A stretch of DNA of 64,000 nucleotides from Argyresthia goedartella. Its lineage: Eukaryota; Arthropoda; Insecta; Lepidoptera; Argyresthiidae. A program made the translations under genes and the position numbers. Below, one piece after another: positions 44,066 through 55,829 of this stretch. The first letter of the stretch is position 1. Every line of letters begins with the position of its first letter. The notes below the pieces were generated by a model that did no database searches, was not told where the DNA came from, and saw nothing but the letters and a program-made list of their open reading frames with translations. Where the stretch lies: contig OX463835.1 of assembly GCA_949825045.1 (NCBI GenBank), forward strand, positions 21,345,201 to 21,409,200, read 5' to 3'.

Positions 44066-45373
44066 CACAGTCAGGTCATAAGTTCTGTCACACAATAAAA
44101 ACTTTTGAATTTAGAACGCTGGCCACAAAAAAGTTTATTGAATTCGAATTTCGAATTTTTCATGAAAATAAAAATGTGTACTTTTTAGAATTTTCCTCAT
44201 TTTTAAATATGGAGTGGACACTTAAAGAAGACCGTGTCGCAGTTATTGCATTGCATCGTTGCGGTAACGCGCCAATTCAGATTTTCGACTTACTGAAAAA
44301 TTTGAATATAACCAAAAGATTCGTTTATCGTACCATAAAACGATACAATGAAGACTCTAGTGTAGATGACAGGTCAAGAAGTGGTCGCCCTCGCTCTGTT
44401 AGGACTCCAGCAGTGATAAAAGCTGTGAAGGCGCGAATTCAAAGAAATCCCATACGTAAGCAGAAACTGTTGGCCCTTCAGATGGGGTTAAGCAGGACCA
44501 CGGTGAAAAGGGTGTTAAATGAAGACTTAGGGCTTAGGGCATATCGAAGAAAAATAGGACATCGTTTGGACGCTCGTTTAATGGACCTGAGACTGAAGAG
44601 ATGCCGCGCTTTGTTGAAGCGGTACGCGGGAAAAAAGCATCGGGAAATTCTTTTTTCGGATGAAAAATTTTTCACCGTGGAAGAGAGCTACAACAAACAA
44701 AATGATAAGGTGTACGCACACAGCAGTGAAGAAGCGAGCAACCGTATTCCGCGTGTCCAACGAGGTCATTTTCCATCCTCGCTCATGGTTTGGTTGGGAG
44801 TCTCTTATTGGGGCTTAACTGAGGTACATTTTGTGAGAAAGGCGTAAAAATGAATGCAGTTGTGTATCAAAATACAGTCCTCAAGAACCTTGTGGAACCT
44901 GTTTCTCATACCATGTTTAATAACAGGCACTGGGTATTCCAACAAGATTCTGCGCCAGCTCATAGAGCGAAAAGCACACAAGACTGGCTGGCGACGCATG
45001 AAATCGACTTCATCCGGCACGAAGACTGGCCCTCCTCCAGTCCAGATTTGAGTCCGTTAGGTTACAAGATATGGCAACACTTGGAGGAAAAGGCCTGCTC
45101 AAAGCCTCATCCTGATTTGGAGTCACTCAAGGCATCCTTGATTAAGGCAGCCGCCGATATTGACATGGACCTCGTTCGTGCTGCGACAGACGACTGGCCG
45201 CGCAGAATAAAGGCCTTTATTCAAAATCGCGGGGGTTATTTTGAATAAACTTTAGCATCATAAGAATCTATGTTTTATTAAGTTCATTTTGCTATATAAA
45301 TGTTTACATCAATAATAAACATGTCTAAATTATTTCATATGGCACATGTGACAGAACTTATGACCTGACTATG
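44066..45373 (+). mobile_element. maT (DD37D) transposon, copy 1
   Basis: The left end CACAGTCAGGTCATAAGTTC followed by TGTCACA is mirrored by TGTGACAGAACTTATGACCTGACTATG at the right end. A TA flanks each side. The 1308-bp length is typical of a full maT element. Confidence 0.9.
44209..45248 (+). pseudogene. maT transposase, copy 1 (frameshift; third Asp replaced by Gly)
   Basis: From MEWTLKEDRVAVIALHRCGN there is a paired HTH region with GRPRSVRTPAVIKAV. Catalytic Asp 1 is in ILFSDEKFF and Asp 2 in FQQDSAPAH. The third position reads SPDLSPLGYKIW, where copy 2 has LDYKIW; 37 residues separate it from Asp 2. Compared with copy 2, one T is missing near 44829, causing a stop at 44845 and a frameshift. 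The copy is doubly disabled. Confidence 0.9.
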
Positions 45374-45381
45374 TATATATG

Positions 45382-45886
45382 ACGGGGGAACGGCAGGGAT
45401 GGCTGGATCCGAGCAGATATAGGCAGGCTCATCACTGTCGGACATCTTCCAAGGCAGACAATGACGCTTCTCCAATTTTAGAAATAATAAGTCAGGCGTG
45501 AAGATCTTAATCCGTTTTATAATCAGCAATCAACAGAATCTCAAACAATAACGTGATTTACAAGATTCACACAGATTTCAAAATGAAACGAGGCGAGTTC
45601 CGCTGTTGCGTCTGCTTGCTCGACAAGTCACGATTTTCTTCCTCTATGAATCACTAAATGTGTTCGCCCCACAGAACCATAAAGACACATCAAGCACCAC
45701 AGATTAACCAACCATGTTCGTTACCGACGATGTTCGTCATCCAACATGTTCGTCACGAACAACACCGAGCAACCACAGACCAACAGCGGACCACACCCAA
45801 GCGATATTTGACAGTTGAAGAATCGCTTGACGTTTCGGAACGCAGTCTTGTGGTTTATCTGTCAGACTCAACCACCCTCCACGACA
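45382..45886 (-). repeat. Gypsy-2 LTR plus leader and gag start (left copy)
   Basis: Almost identical over 505 bp to 50586-51090. It includes the gag start MSDSDEPAYICSDPAIPAVP and is cut at the TA tract next to maT copy 1. LTR sequence followed by internal leader and gag indicates the start of a second, tandem element, not a simple 3' LTR. Confidence 0.85.
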
Positions 45887-46502
45887 CGGCCATTCTGCCG
45901 CATCACACGTCCTCGTGTGCGCCTGCAAAGAAAATACTCTGCAGGTACTCTAATATACACTCGGTCAATCCTGACCAACAATAAGAGGGTCCTGACAGAC
46001 TTACAACAAATCAAATCTATTCACAGTCATGATAAACATTGTAGGCATCAACCTTTCACATTTGGATCAACATTTTCAATCAAAGTTACATCACTCTATA
46101 CAATTCATCTTCTAAGTATTCACACGCGAAAATATCTGAAGGTTTCAATAAATCTTTTCTAATTTGCATTATCGGTTTGGTTTATCTCTGAACAAATCAA
46201 CTCAATCAATTATTTACATCACACATATTGCCACGCTTAGTCAAACACACAAGGTATAGCACAATACGTAGTCGCCTCTCTCGAGCGACTCACAAGACTC
46301 ACTATACTATGGCATCGTCTATATCGAACGATCCATCTGCAGTGCCTCCATCGAGCACAACCCTAATGGCCACGCCTCCATCGAGCGATCCATCTGCAGT
46401 GCCTCCATCGAGCACAAAGTACGCTTTCGCCTATATCGAGCTAGAGCATACTATCATCGCAACATACATACTCAGCACCTCCCTCGTATGCTATGCAAGC
46501 TA
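45887..46502 (-). other. Gypsy-2 3' untranslated region
   Basis: Lies between the end of pol and the left LTR. CCATCTGCAGTGCCTCCATC followed by GAGCACAA occurs twice (46329 and 46389). The plus-strand ORF here is composed of those repeats and is not considered a gene. Confidence 0.5.
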
Positions 46503-49500
46503 AGCAATATGTGGACTAGGCCCAGCGACCTCTTCAGTTTCAGGATCATCAGACTCTACATCAGAAATAACCACGCAACCTTCAGGCATTTTTCGCAAGC
46601 GATCATGAGCATACTAGTATGTTCTAGAGTTTAAGGATTTTAGCATGTACCGATCGCCGTCTAAAACTTCAAGCACTCTAAACGGTCCTTTATACTTTGG
46701 GTCAAGTTTGGTCTGATTACGTTCTTCGTTTTGTAACAGCACAAAGTCACCTACTGAGAATTTGTCAAGTCCAGCCTTGTTAGAGTCAAATCGTCTTTTA
46801 TCGTATTGGGAGTTCTTTTCGATATTATCGACAGCCTGGGACCTAACGTGTTCGAGGTCAACGGTATTCTCTTCTGTCGCAAACATCATGTCAAGGGGTC
46901 TAGCAATTCTACCAATGAGCAGTTCTAGGGGGCTCGACTGAGTGACTCGGCTTTGAGTACAATTAAGCGCTAATTGAACCTCGGGAAGAGCTTCTTGCCA
47001 CGATTTGTCTCCGGACTCTACAACAGTCAGCATATTTTTAAGCGTACTCATTACGCGCTCTACTTGTCCATTTGATCTACTACTTCCAGTTGCTATCAAG
47101 TGAAGTGTTATGTTAGAGCTTTCGCAAAACTCTCGGAACTCTCGGCTCGCAAAACATCTACCTTGGTCGGCGATAATACGCGTAGGCGCGCCAAAGAGAG
47201 AGGAAGCAAACTTAACAGCTCGGATGCTGTTCGCGGTGTCTATATTGGGAGTATAATGCAGGAGAACGTACTTCGTAAATGCGTCAATGAGGACAAAAAC
47301 GTATTCCTTCCTATCATTCTTGCCACTTAATTTACCTGTAGCATCAATGTGTACCGTATGCCACGGAATGGCGACTTTGGGGATTGGATGTAGTTGGGCT
47401 TGGATTTTTCCTGAATGACCCTTGGAAACTTTGCATGTCACGCAATTGTCTACAAATTTCCTAACATATTTCGACATGTGCTCGAACCAATAGAGATCAT
47501 ACAGTTTTTCGAGCGTTTTCTCCCATCCCAAGTGCATCAAGGTCTCATGTGTGTTATTTATGACAGACCATCTAAGAGATTGGGGTAAAATTGGCAGGCA
47601 ACGTGATTTTCCGTGACGTTGTATTTTGCGGTATAGTATACCAGATCGTACTTCATAGGTCTTTTCTAAGTCATCAGTCAGTCGGTGTTCATGCAAGTCC
47701 TCTACAATTTTAGCGATCTCGGTATCTTTCTGCTGTTCTGCCATTAGCCAGTTGTCAGTAAGCTCAGCAACATCTACCCGTTTTGGCGTGACTTTAACTA
47801 CCTCCTTAGGTGCCGGTGCCGGCAAAGGGTTTCTTGAGAAAAAGTCGACATGGCACATACGGTCACCCTTCCTGTATATGATGTCAAAATCGAAGGATTG
47901 CAAAAAGGCCCACCACCTATGGACTCTTGGAGTGAGATCCAGCTTCTTGCGTGATGACTGCAACGAATTACAATCCGTTACAACAAGGAACTTGCGGCCA
48001 TGTAGGAAGTGCCGGAAATGTTTGATAGCATTAACAACCGCGAGCGTCTCTAACTCGTAAGAGTGATACATTGACTCAGCGGGAGTAGTGCGCTTGCTGA
48101 AGTAGGCAACAACACGAGGTTTTCCGTCTTTCTTTTGGAATAGGATTGCTCCATACCCTACTGCACTCGCATCGGTGTGTAACTCGATGGGACAATCGGG
48201 ATCAAAGATGATGAGAACCGGTTCGTTGGTCAACACTGAGATAATTTTCTGTCTAACAGCTTCGTGCTTAGGATCCCAATCGATTTTCCCTTTTGAAGAC
48301 GTTAAACTATACAGCGGGGCCATGATCTGTGAGAAGCCAGCAACGAACTGCCGGAAATAAGACGCTAGGCCAATAAATTGGCGTAGCTGTGTCACGGTTT
48401 CTGGGGGTGGTAAAGCAGTAAGGGCTTGAATCTTTTTGGGATTTGGTCTTATCTCACCTTGACGAACAATATACCCCAAGTATTCAACCTCTTCCTTTAG
48501 AAAGGCACACTTCTTGAAGTTTAATTAGAAGCCCTTTTCGGTGAGAACCTTCAAAACGGTAGTGAGTCGTTCAATACCCTCTTCAATTGTAGACGCTACA
48601 ATTAGGACATCATCCATGTACACCACAACAAAGGAATTGGTCATATCTCCCAAAGCACGACTAATTGCGCGCTGAAACACAGATGGTGCGTTGCGGAGGC
48701 CAAAAGGCATTGTCACGTATTCAAACTGACCCTGCGGAGTCACAAAGGCCGTTCGTTCGATAGAGTCAGGATGAATTGGAATCTGGTGGAAACCAGACGC
48801 CATATCTAGAGTCGTGAAATAAACTCCACTATGCAGGCGAGCTATTTGATCCGAAATCAACGGCAAAGGGAATCGGTCAGGGACTGTGTTATCATTGAGC
48901 TCTCTATAGTCCACGCAAAGTCTGTTTTACCGTCCTTTTTAGTGACTAGAAGGATGGGACTCGCAAACGGCGAAGAGCTAGGACGACCAACGCCAGCACT
49001 AATGAGTTCGTCAACTCGCTCTCGGACTACCATCTTTTCCTCTGAGGACATACGATAAGGTCTAAGACAAACTGTCTTATTTTGATCAATGAGCCGGATT
49101 TGCATCGGTTCAGTCTGAGCTGGGTGATCAGGAATACCCGTGATAAAATGATCCTTGAAATCATTCACAACTTCAAGTAGTTTCGATCTAGCGTCATGGG
49201 GAATGTCAGTGTCAACAGTGTCAAGGTCAAAGTCTAAGTCCTTGTTATTCAGTTTACAAACTTTAACTATCTTTATTCTAGAAAACTCTATTTTTTCAGC
49301 AGTCATAATAACACTTAGTCCTTGTGAAAGAACCTCACGTCCAATCAGGATATTTTGTCGCAAACAATGGTCTGGTAAGACATGAAAAAGCACTTCGAAA
49401 CAAATGCCGTCAATCTCTACCACAGAGAGAATCTGAAAAGTACTAAAAACACTCGTCTGTCCAATGCCAGTCATAGTGACAACCTGATTTTCTCGTTTTC

Positions 49501-49591
49501 CATTGAATTTTCTGCTAACGGACTCCTTAATGAGCGAGCACTCTGCACCTGAGTCATAGCAGAATGAAAACGACTCACCTGAGTGTCTCAA
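46503..49591 (-). pseudogene. Gypsy-2 pol: protease, RT, RNase H, integrase
   Basis: Order on the minus strand: protease with FCYDSGAECSLI (DSGA active site) and ILIGREVL; RT with RPSSSPFASPILLVTKKDGK, LDMASGFHQIPIHPDS, and VVYMDDVLIVA (YMDD intact); RNase H with IELHTDASAVGYGAILFQK; integrase with H2C2 (HLGWEKTLEKLY; CVTCKVSK) and acidic triad HIDATG, IIADQGRCF, NGQVERVMST. A frameshift lies near 48910, a TAA at about 48526, and a stop at 46614 before a short acidic tail to 46503. All catalytic residues remain, suggesting recent loss. Confidence 0.93.
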
Positions 49592-50649
49592 ACGTCCAGA
49601 AGGTCCAGTGACCTCACACAGTCGACTCTCTTGACCGGAGACGCACCAGCTTGTCCACCACTGGTCGTCTTGTCACCACCGGAAGGTCTTGTACAGTTCT
49701 TCGCGTAGTGCCCCACACCACGGCAGTTGAAGCAGGTAATGACCGGTCTTGGCGGCGGAACCGAAGACGTTGAATCTCGCGGCCGCGCTCGTACATCTCG
49801 TGCAGGAGTAAAGCTTCGTCGCTGTTGCTTGCATTGGGCGGATTTGTGCCCCAATTTTCCACATGAGTAGCATTTCAAGCTCGTTGAAGTTGTAGGTCCA
49901 CTTTTGAATCGCTTCTGGTCAGGTCCATCATTGTTGGAGGACTTCCTCTTCAGAAATGACATCGCTTGTAGCTCTTTTTGCATTTTCTCACGCATTAGTA
50001 TCTCCGTTGTAAGCGCTAGGCGCTGTACTCGCGGCTCAGCAAATTGAGAAAGATGTGCAAGGATACTTGAGATGGCTATTTATTCAGTTGTCATCTTTTT
50101 CCAGCGAGACACCAACGTCGTCAACATTGTAGCTGCATAGGCTGCTAAGGTTTCCCCTTCTTTCGGCCGGTTGTTGTTGAGATTTATCAGAAATGCAGCC
50201 GGAGTATCTTGGCGATCATATCTCGCGATGAAAAGGTCCTTGAACTGCAGCCAGGTCATGCCAGGGAAGGTTACTTGCGAGAGCCATGTCGAGGCAGACC
50301 CTTTAAGAGCTTTGCTCAACGCAATCACTAGCGAAGCTCCATGAAGATTTCGCTCACTCATGCATAAATCGGCGGTAGTTACCCATGCGCGTGCATCGCC
50401 ATGTTTCTCGGGATCAAACGCAGGTAAATGAAGCTTCTCATGTAGCTGTGGCACGCTGATAGCTTTGATTAGCGCCAGAAAGTTTTTATTTTGTTGTTCC
50501 ATCATAAGGCGCCACTTTTCCTCATTGTCACCTGTGTTTCCTTGTCCAGAGCAGGTCGCAGTTGGATTGAATCCCACTTCTGATGACGGGGGAACGGCAG
50601 GGATGGCTGGATCCGAGCAGATATAGGCAGGCTCATCACTGTCGGACAT
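49588..50649 (-). pseudogene. Gypsy-2 gag with two zinc knuckles, one premature stop
   Basis: From ATG 50649: HLPAFDPEKHGDARAWVTTA and WLQFKDLFIARYDRQDTPAA form the gag core. TAA at 50080 follows KKMTTE. The same frame continues to CYSCGKLGHKSAQC and CFNCRGVGHYAKNC, two complete CCHC knuckles. The gag end overlaps the pol start by 4 bp in another frame, consistent with programmed frameshifting in the live element. Confidence 0.9.
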
Positions 50650-51086
50650 CTTCCAAGGCAGACAATGACGCTTCTCCAATTTTAGAAATAATAAGTCAGG
50701 CGTGAAGATCTTGATCCGTTTTATAATCAGCAATCAACAGAATCTCAAACAATAACGTGATTTACAAGATTCACACAGATTTCAAAATGAAACGAGGCGA
50801 GTTCCGCTGTTGCGTCTGCTTGCTCGACAAGTCACGATTTTCTTCCTCTATGAATCACTAAATGTGTTCGCCCCACAGAACCATAAAGACATATCAAGCA
50901 CCACAGATTAACCAACCATGTTCGTTACCGACGATGTTCGTCATCCAACATGTTCGTCACGAACAACACCGAGCAACCACAGACCAACAGCGGACCACAC
51001 CCAAGCGATATTTGACAGTTGAAGAATCGCTTGACGTTTCGGAACGCAGTCTTGTGGTTTATCTGTCAGACTCAACCACCCTCCAC

Positions 51087-51090
<4 letters not shown>
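50650..51090 (-). repeat. Gypsy-2 5' LTR and leader (right copy)
   Basis: On the minus strand it starts TGTCGTGGAGGGTGGTTGAG at 51090 and runs to the gag ATG. It matches 45382-45886 with very few differences. The LTR/leader boundary and primer binding site were not resolved. Confidence 0.8.

Positions 51091-51148
<58 letters not shown>
51091..51148. repeat. (TA)n microsatellite
   Basis: About 58 bp of alternating TA directly after the LTR edge. It probably represents the insertion site and hides any target duplication. Confidence 0.95.
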
Positions 51149-51151
<3 letters not shown>

Positions 51152-51979
51152 AGAATAAATGTGCCATTTCCTGGATGCGCACTCTATAACTTACTTCCTT
51201 CAAACTTGTTACCACTAGAATCCTTGAAAGTGAGATGTATTATGGTGCCATGTTTTTTTCAAGATTGTGATGAATTTTTTATTTTTATTTTATTTACATC
51301 TATAGGTATCCTCAACCCATATTTACCCCGTTCAATTGGAATTGTTATAAAATCAACTAACCCGACTTCATTTTCATTCAATACCACACACAAACATATA
51401 TACTCTCGAAAAACCTTCCTTCTGGTGCAGCTGGGCAAAAATAAAACTTTTAGTGTTTTATGTAGATTTCGTACCCATGGAACCCTATATTCAATCTGAC
51501 ACAATGAAAACATCGTAACGACAAGTACTATAATAGCGCTTGTGGACGTAATGTGTTATAATTTGATAAACATTTTAGCTAAAACTCAAACATTCATGGG
51601 GTGCCCCCCATGAATGTTTGAGTTTTAGCTAAAATGTGCCCCTTCATCAATAAAACTGCGCTTGCACAACATTTCCAACATTATAGACGAAATATCATTA
51701 GGTAATTAGGTAATAATCCAAATCACCTATTAGTAGTCACAGGACTGTGAATCCTAATACATATTTTTTTTTAACAAACACAACGAATTCTTGCAAAATA
51801 AAGAGTCCTATTGAATCTAGTAGATCACTATTTTGAATCTTTTGACATTGCTATGTAAATTTTATAGTATGAAAAAGTATTATAAAAAGTCCTTTGAGGC
51901 CAGTACATCACCATTTTGGAACTTGGGATATTGGTATGTCGTTTCTATAAAACTGATTGGTCATGTGTAATTATATATA
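51149..51979. other. Non-coding interval containing a 31-bp perfect palindrome
   Basis: No supported gene. CATTTTAGCTAAAACTCAAA through CATTCATGGGG (51571-51601) pairs exactly with 51606-51636 around TGCC. The ORFs on both strands at 51161-51513 lack domains. Confidence 0.6.
51571..51636. other. Perfect 31-bp inverted repeat (hairpin)
   Basis: Both 31-nt arms match without error and only 4 nt separate them. Such a hairpin could extrude as a cruciform or give a long RNA stem. It may be a foldback remnant or recent replication-slippage product. Confidence 0.9.
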
Positions 51980-53308
51980 CACAGTCAGGTCATAAGTTCT
52001 GTCACACAATAAAAACTTTTGAATTTAGAACGCTGGCCACAAAAAAGTTTATTGAATTCGAATTTCAAATTTTTCATGAAAATAAAAATGTGTACTTTTT
52101 AGAATTTTCCTCATTTTTAAATATGGAGTGGACACTTAAAGAAGACCGTGTCGCAGTCATTGCGTTGCATCGTTGCGGTTACGCGCCAATTCAGATTTTC
52201 GACTTACTGAAAAATTTGAATATAACCAAAAGATTCGTTTATCGTACCATAAAACGATACAATGAAGACTCTAGTGTAGATGACAGGTCAAGAAGTGGTC
52301 GCCCTCGCTCTGTTAGGACTCCAGCAGTGATAAAAGCTGTGAAGGCGCGAATTCAAAGAAATCCCATACGTAAGCAGAAACTGTTGGCCCTTCAGATGGG
52401 GTTAAGCAGGACCACGGTGAAAAGGGTGTTAAATGAAGACTTAGAGCTTAGGGCATATCGAAGAAAAACAGGACATCGTTTGGACGCTCGTTTAATGGAC
52501 CTGAGATTGAAGAGATGCCGCGCTTTGTTGAAGCGGTACGCGGGAAAAAAGCATCGGGAAATTCTTTTTTCGGATGAAAAAATTTTCACCGTGGAAGAGA
52601 GCTACAACAAACAAAATGATAAGGTGTACGCACACAGCAGTGAAGAAGCGAGCAACCGTATTCCGCGTGTCCAACGAGGTCATTTTCCATCCTCGCTCAT
52701 GGTTTGATTGGGAGTCTCTTATTGGGGCTTAACTGAGGTACATTTTTGTGAAAAAGGCGTAAAAACGAATGCAGTTGTGTATCAAAATACAGTCCTCAAG
52801 AACCTTGTGGAACCTGTTTCTCATACCATGTTTAATAACAGGCACTGGGTATTCCAACAAGATTCTGCGCCAGCTCATGCGTGCCAGTCTTGTGTGCATG
52901 AGCGAAAAGCACACAAGACTGGCCGGTGGCGCGTGAAATCGACTTCATCCGGCACGAAGACTGGCCCTCCTCCAGTCCAGATTTGAGTCCGTTAGATTAC
53001 AAGATATGGCAACACTTGGAGGAAAAGGCCTGCTCAAAGCCTCATCCTGATTTGGAGTCACTCAAGGCATCCTTGACTAAGGCAGCCGCCGTTATTGACA
53101 TGGACCTCGTTCGTGCTGCGATAGACGACTGGCCGCGCAGAATAAAGGCCTGTATTCAAAATCGCGGGGGTCATTTTGAATAAACTTTATTACCATAAGA
53201 ATCTATGTTTTATTAAGTTCATTTTGCTATATTAATGTTTACATAAATAATAAACATGTCTAAATTATTTCATATTGCACATGTGACAGAACTTATGACC
53301 TGACTATG
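51980..53308 (+). mobile_element. maT (DD37D) transposon, copy 2
   Basis: Same terminal inverted repeats as copy 1 and a TA on both sides. 1329 bp, 21 bp longer than copy 1, mainly because of a small insertion at about 52880. Confidence 0.9.
52123..53183 (+). pseudogene. maT transposase, copy 2 (nonsense and templated insertion)
   Basis: Nearly identical to copy 1. A TGA at 52705-52707 replaces the Trp codon found in copy 1. At 52880 about 20 extra bases (GCGTGCCAGTCTTGTGTGC) shift the frame; they are the reverse complement of the downstream GCACACAAGACTGGC. The third catalytic residue is intact (SPLDYKIW). Two copies together show the ancestral enzyme had D, D and D at 37-residue spacing. 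Confidence 0.9.
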
Positions 53309-53312
53309 TATA

Positions 53313-54510
53313 TTAGGTCCTTACATATGACATTGGCGTTTCGCCGTACTGGCCATTTTGATCTGAAATATCTCCTCTATGGTTAAGAATTCCAAATTCA
53401 AATTTATACAGCTATTTACTCATGTATTTGTGTTTCTAAAATTATAATTCATTTGTTTTTTCCTCAATTGTTTTTTTTCTTGCGTCACTCAGTTTACAAA
53501 ATGGAAGACTTGAAATATCGCGTTATTTACGAGTATGAGTTTTACCGTGCTGCAGAAACGGCTCGAAGGATTAATGATGTGTATGGCGACGGTGCGGAAA
53601 TAGAAAACACAGTGCGTTTTTGGTTCCAACGTTTTCGTTCTGGAAATTTCGACCTGCAGAACAAGCCCTGTGGACGGCCGGAGACCAAAGTTGATAATGA
53701 AGAATTGAAGGCTATTGTGGAAGCGGATCCATCGCAAACCACGTCCGAGTTAGCTGCAGGCTGCGGTGTTAGTGATAAAACTGTTTTGACCCCCTTGAAG
53801 CAAATTGGGAAGGTGAATAAGCTTGAAAGGTGGGTACCTCATGAACTGAGTGAAGCAAATTAACAAACGCGCGTTGACTGCTGCGTTGTATACTCACCCG
53901 GCACAATAATGAAAGGATTTTAAATCGAATCATTACCAGTGATGAAAAGTGGATCCTGTACGATAATCGGAAGCGCTCATCGCAATGGCTGAACCCTGCT
54001 GAACCAGCCAAACCATGCCCCAAGTGAAAATTGACTCCAAAAAAGTTACTTGTGAGCGTTTGGTGGACTAGTGCTGGTGTCATTCACCACAGCTTTCTTA
54101 AATCTGGCCAGACGATTACGGCAGATGTCTATTGTCAGCAACTGCAAATCATGATGGAAAAGCTAGCTGCTAAACAACCGAGGCTGGTCAATCGCTCTAG
54201 GCCACTGCTGCTTCATGATAACGCTAGACCACACTCTACACAACAGACGGCTACCATATACGATATTAGACGAGCTTCAATTGGAATGTCTAAGACATCC
54301 ACCGTACTCTCCGGACCTTGCTCCAACAGATTACCATTTTTTTCGAAATTTGGATAACTTCTTGAAAGGGAAAAAATTCAACTCCGATGGTGCAGTCCAA
54401 ACCGCCTTCAAAGATTTTATTGATTCCCGTCCGAAAGTTTTTTTTAGTAAAGGGATCGAAGAACTACCTATGTCCTACATATATCATTACCTGTTCCAAG
54501 AGTCAATGAA
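53313..54510 (+). pseudogene. Mariner (cecropia-like) element, 3'-truncated
   Basis: The left end TTAGGTCCTTACATATGACA follows maT copy 2 by 4 bp. Transposase starts at 53501 (MEDLKYRVIYEYEFYRAAET), with WFQRFRSGNFDLQNKP and RWVPHELSEAN. After stops and shifts, LLLHDNARPH and HPPYSPDLAPTDYHFF give Asp 2 and Asp 3 of a DD34D enzyme. The last residues and right terminal repeat are missing; a LINE fragment begins soon after. Confidence 0.88.
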
Positions 54511-54539
54511 ATAACATTAGAAAGATCATTTGTGCCCTT

Positions 54540-55008
54540 TGAGTAGTCAAACTACTCCGTCGTATTAATGTTTTTTAGAAATAGGAATAAACTAGCTATA
54601 CCTACTACTAGGCTCCATAGGGTTAATGTATCTTTTAAAGGGCAATGTATTCGCTTTTACAACAAAATACCGACTGAGTTACAAGAATTGTCTGTAAATA
54701 AATTTAAAAATGTTGTTAAAAATCACTTATGTAAAAAAGCTTACTACAAAATATCAGATTATCTAGAAGACGAGAAAGCTTGGGAAGGTGTTTGCTCCAA
54801 TTCTGTAAAAAATAACGTATAAAGCTGGAGGTTTCTAGTCGCCTCTTTTTTTCTCCAGCATCTAAAACATTGAGATGACGGAATTCAAATTGAGTTCTAT
54901 ATTTCCCTGTACCTTATACATGTTAGTTTAAGATTTGACATTCTCCAAATGTTACCTATGTGTTTCTTATGGAAATAAACTCTTTTTGAATTTGAATTTG
55001 AATTTGAT
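54540..55008 (+). mobile_element. CR1/Jockey-group LINE, short copy 3
   Basis: The frame 54568-54822 (VSFKGQCIRFYNKIPTELQE, KKAYYKISDYLEDEKAWEG) matches the C-terminal RT block of the copies at 17.4 and 36.6 kb. The 3' UTR ends with AAATAAACTC and TTTGAA hexamers at about 54990. Only the last 470 bp of the LINE remain. Confidence 0.82.
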
Positions 55009-55118
55009 CATACCAGCTGCTGGCATGGCAGTCATGGTACACGAAAGCTGAAACTGAAAACAGACGCCAAAATATTAAAAAACATCGGGATGGCAACCCC
55101 ATATTTACAATCTTACTT
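55009..55118. other. Short non-coding spacer
   Basis: No feature seen between the LINE tail and the MITE. Confidence 0.4.
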
Positions 55119-55342
55119 AAGGTGAACGCACACTTTTCCGAGCCGAGCGCGTCAATGGAGCCGAAGAAGAGGAATTTTGAACTCTTTACATGGAATCCTA
55201 TAAAATCTCATACACCTGCGATTCGAATGATAGGACGCGGGCAGTGGTGCGAGGATTTATGAATCATTGCAGGTAGTTCTGGGATTGGTTCATTTTGTTC
55301 GGCTCCTTCGACACGCTCGGCTCGAATGTGTTTGAGTTTACT
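55119..55342. mobile_element. MITE with ~45-bp terminal inverted repeats
   Basis: The left arm AAGGTGAACGCACACTTTTC followed by CGAGCCGAGCGCGTC and GGAGCCGAA is mirrored by TTCGGCTCC, GACACGCTCGGCTCG and TTTGAGTTTACTT at the right. About 224 bp and no ORF. The superfamily is not clear; the target duplication could not be assigned. Confidence 0.75.
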
Positions 55343-55829
55343 TTTATTGGATTTTAACAGTTTATTCACATCATATTTTGTTGCCATAAAAACATTTACT
55401 CTTCCAGTCTCTGTTTTTATGTACCAGTCTAGCCAGGCTAGACGAACTCGATGTTATACACGTTTGATCGCTTGAACAATTTAATTCTGGGAATAGCTAC
55501 TTTACAGTCCTTTCATTTAATATTAACTGTTGCTAAATAAGGCAATTCAGACAGATTACTGTTAGGTTTCACAATAACCCCCTAGACAAAGTTACTTATC
55601 ATTATCACTAGTCGTAAGTCAACTCAATTCAATGTTTGGTTCGATTTCCGCCAATATCACGTATTGAAGATGACACGAAGGGGATCACATTTTACAGTTA
55701 TCGAAGTCTAAATTAAATGTATGCGACTAGTTTTCCAATGCGAGTGATCTCGCGACTTGTCACGGACTGTCAACTGTTGTCAAGTAGCGTGCTCGTTTTG
55801 TTGTCGTGGAGCGGACATCAGTAGTAGAA
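55343..55829. other. Non-coding interval
   Basis: No supported gene or repeat. Confidence 0.4.

Noticed and set aside
46228..46503. Plus-strand Ser/Pro repeat protein
   Set aside because: It consists of a duplicated 3' untranslated segment of the minus-strand Gypsy element and lacks coding support.
50862..51149. Plus-strand ORF ending in an isoleucine-tyrosine repeat
   Set aside because: It runs through an LTR and a (TA)n microsatellite; the repeat is not protein-coding evidence.
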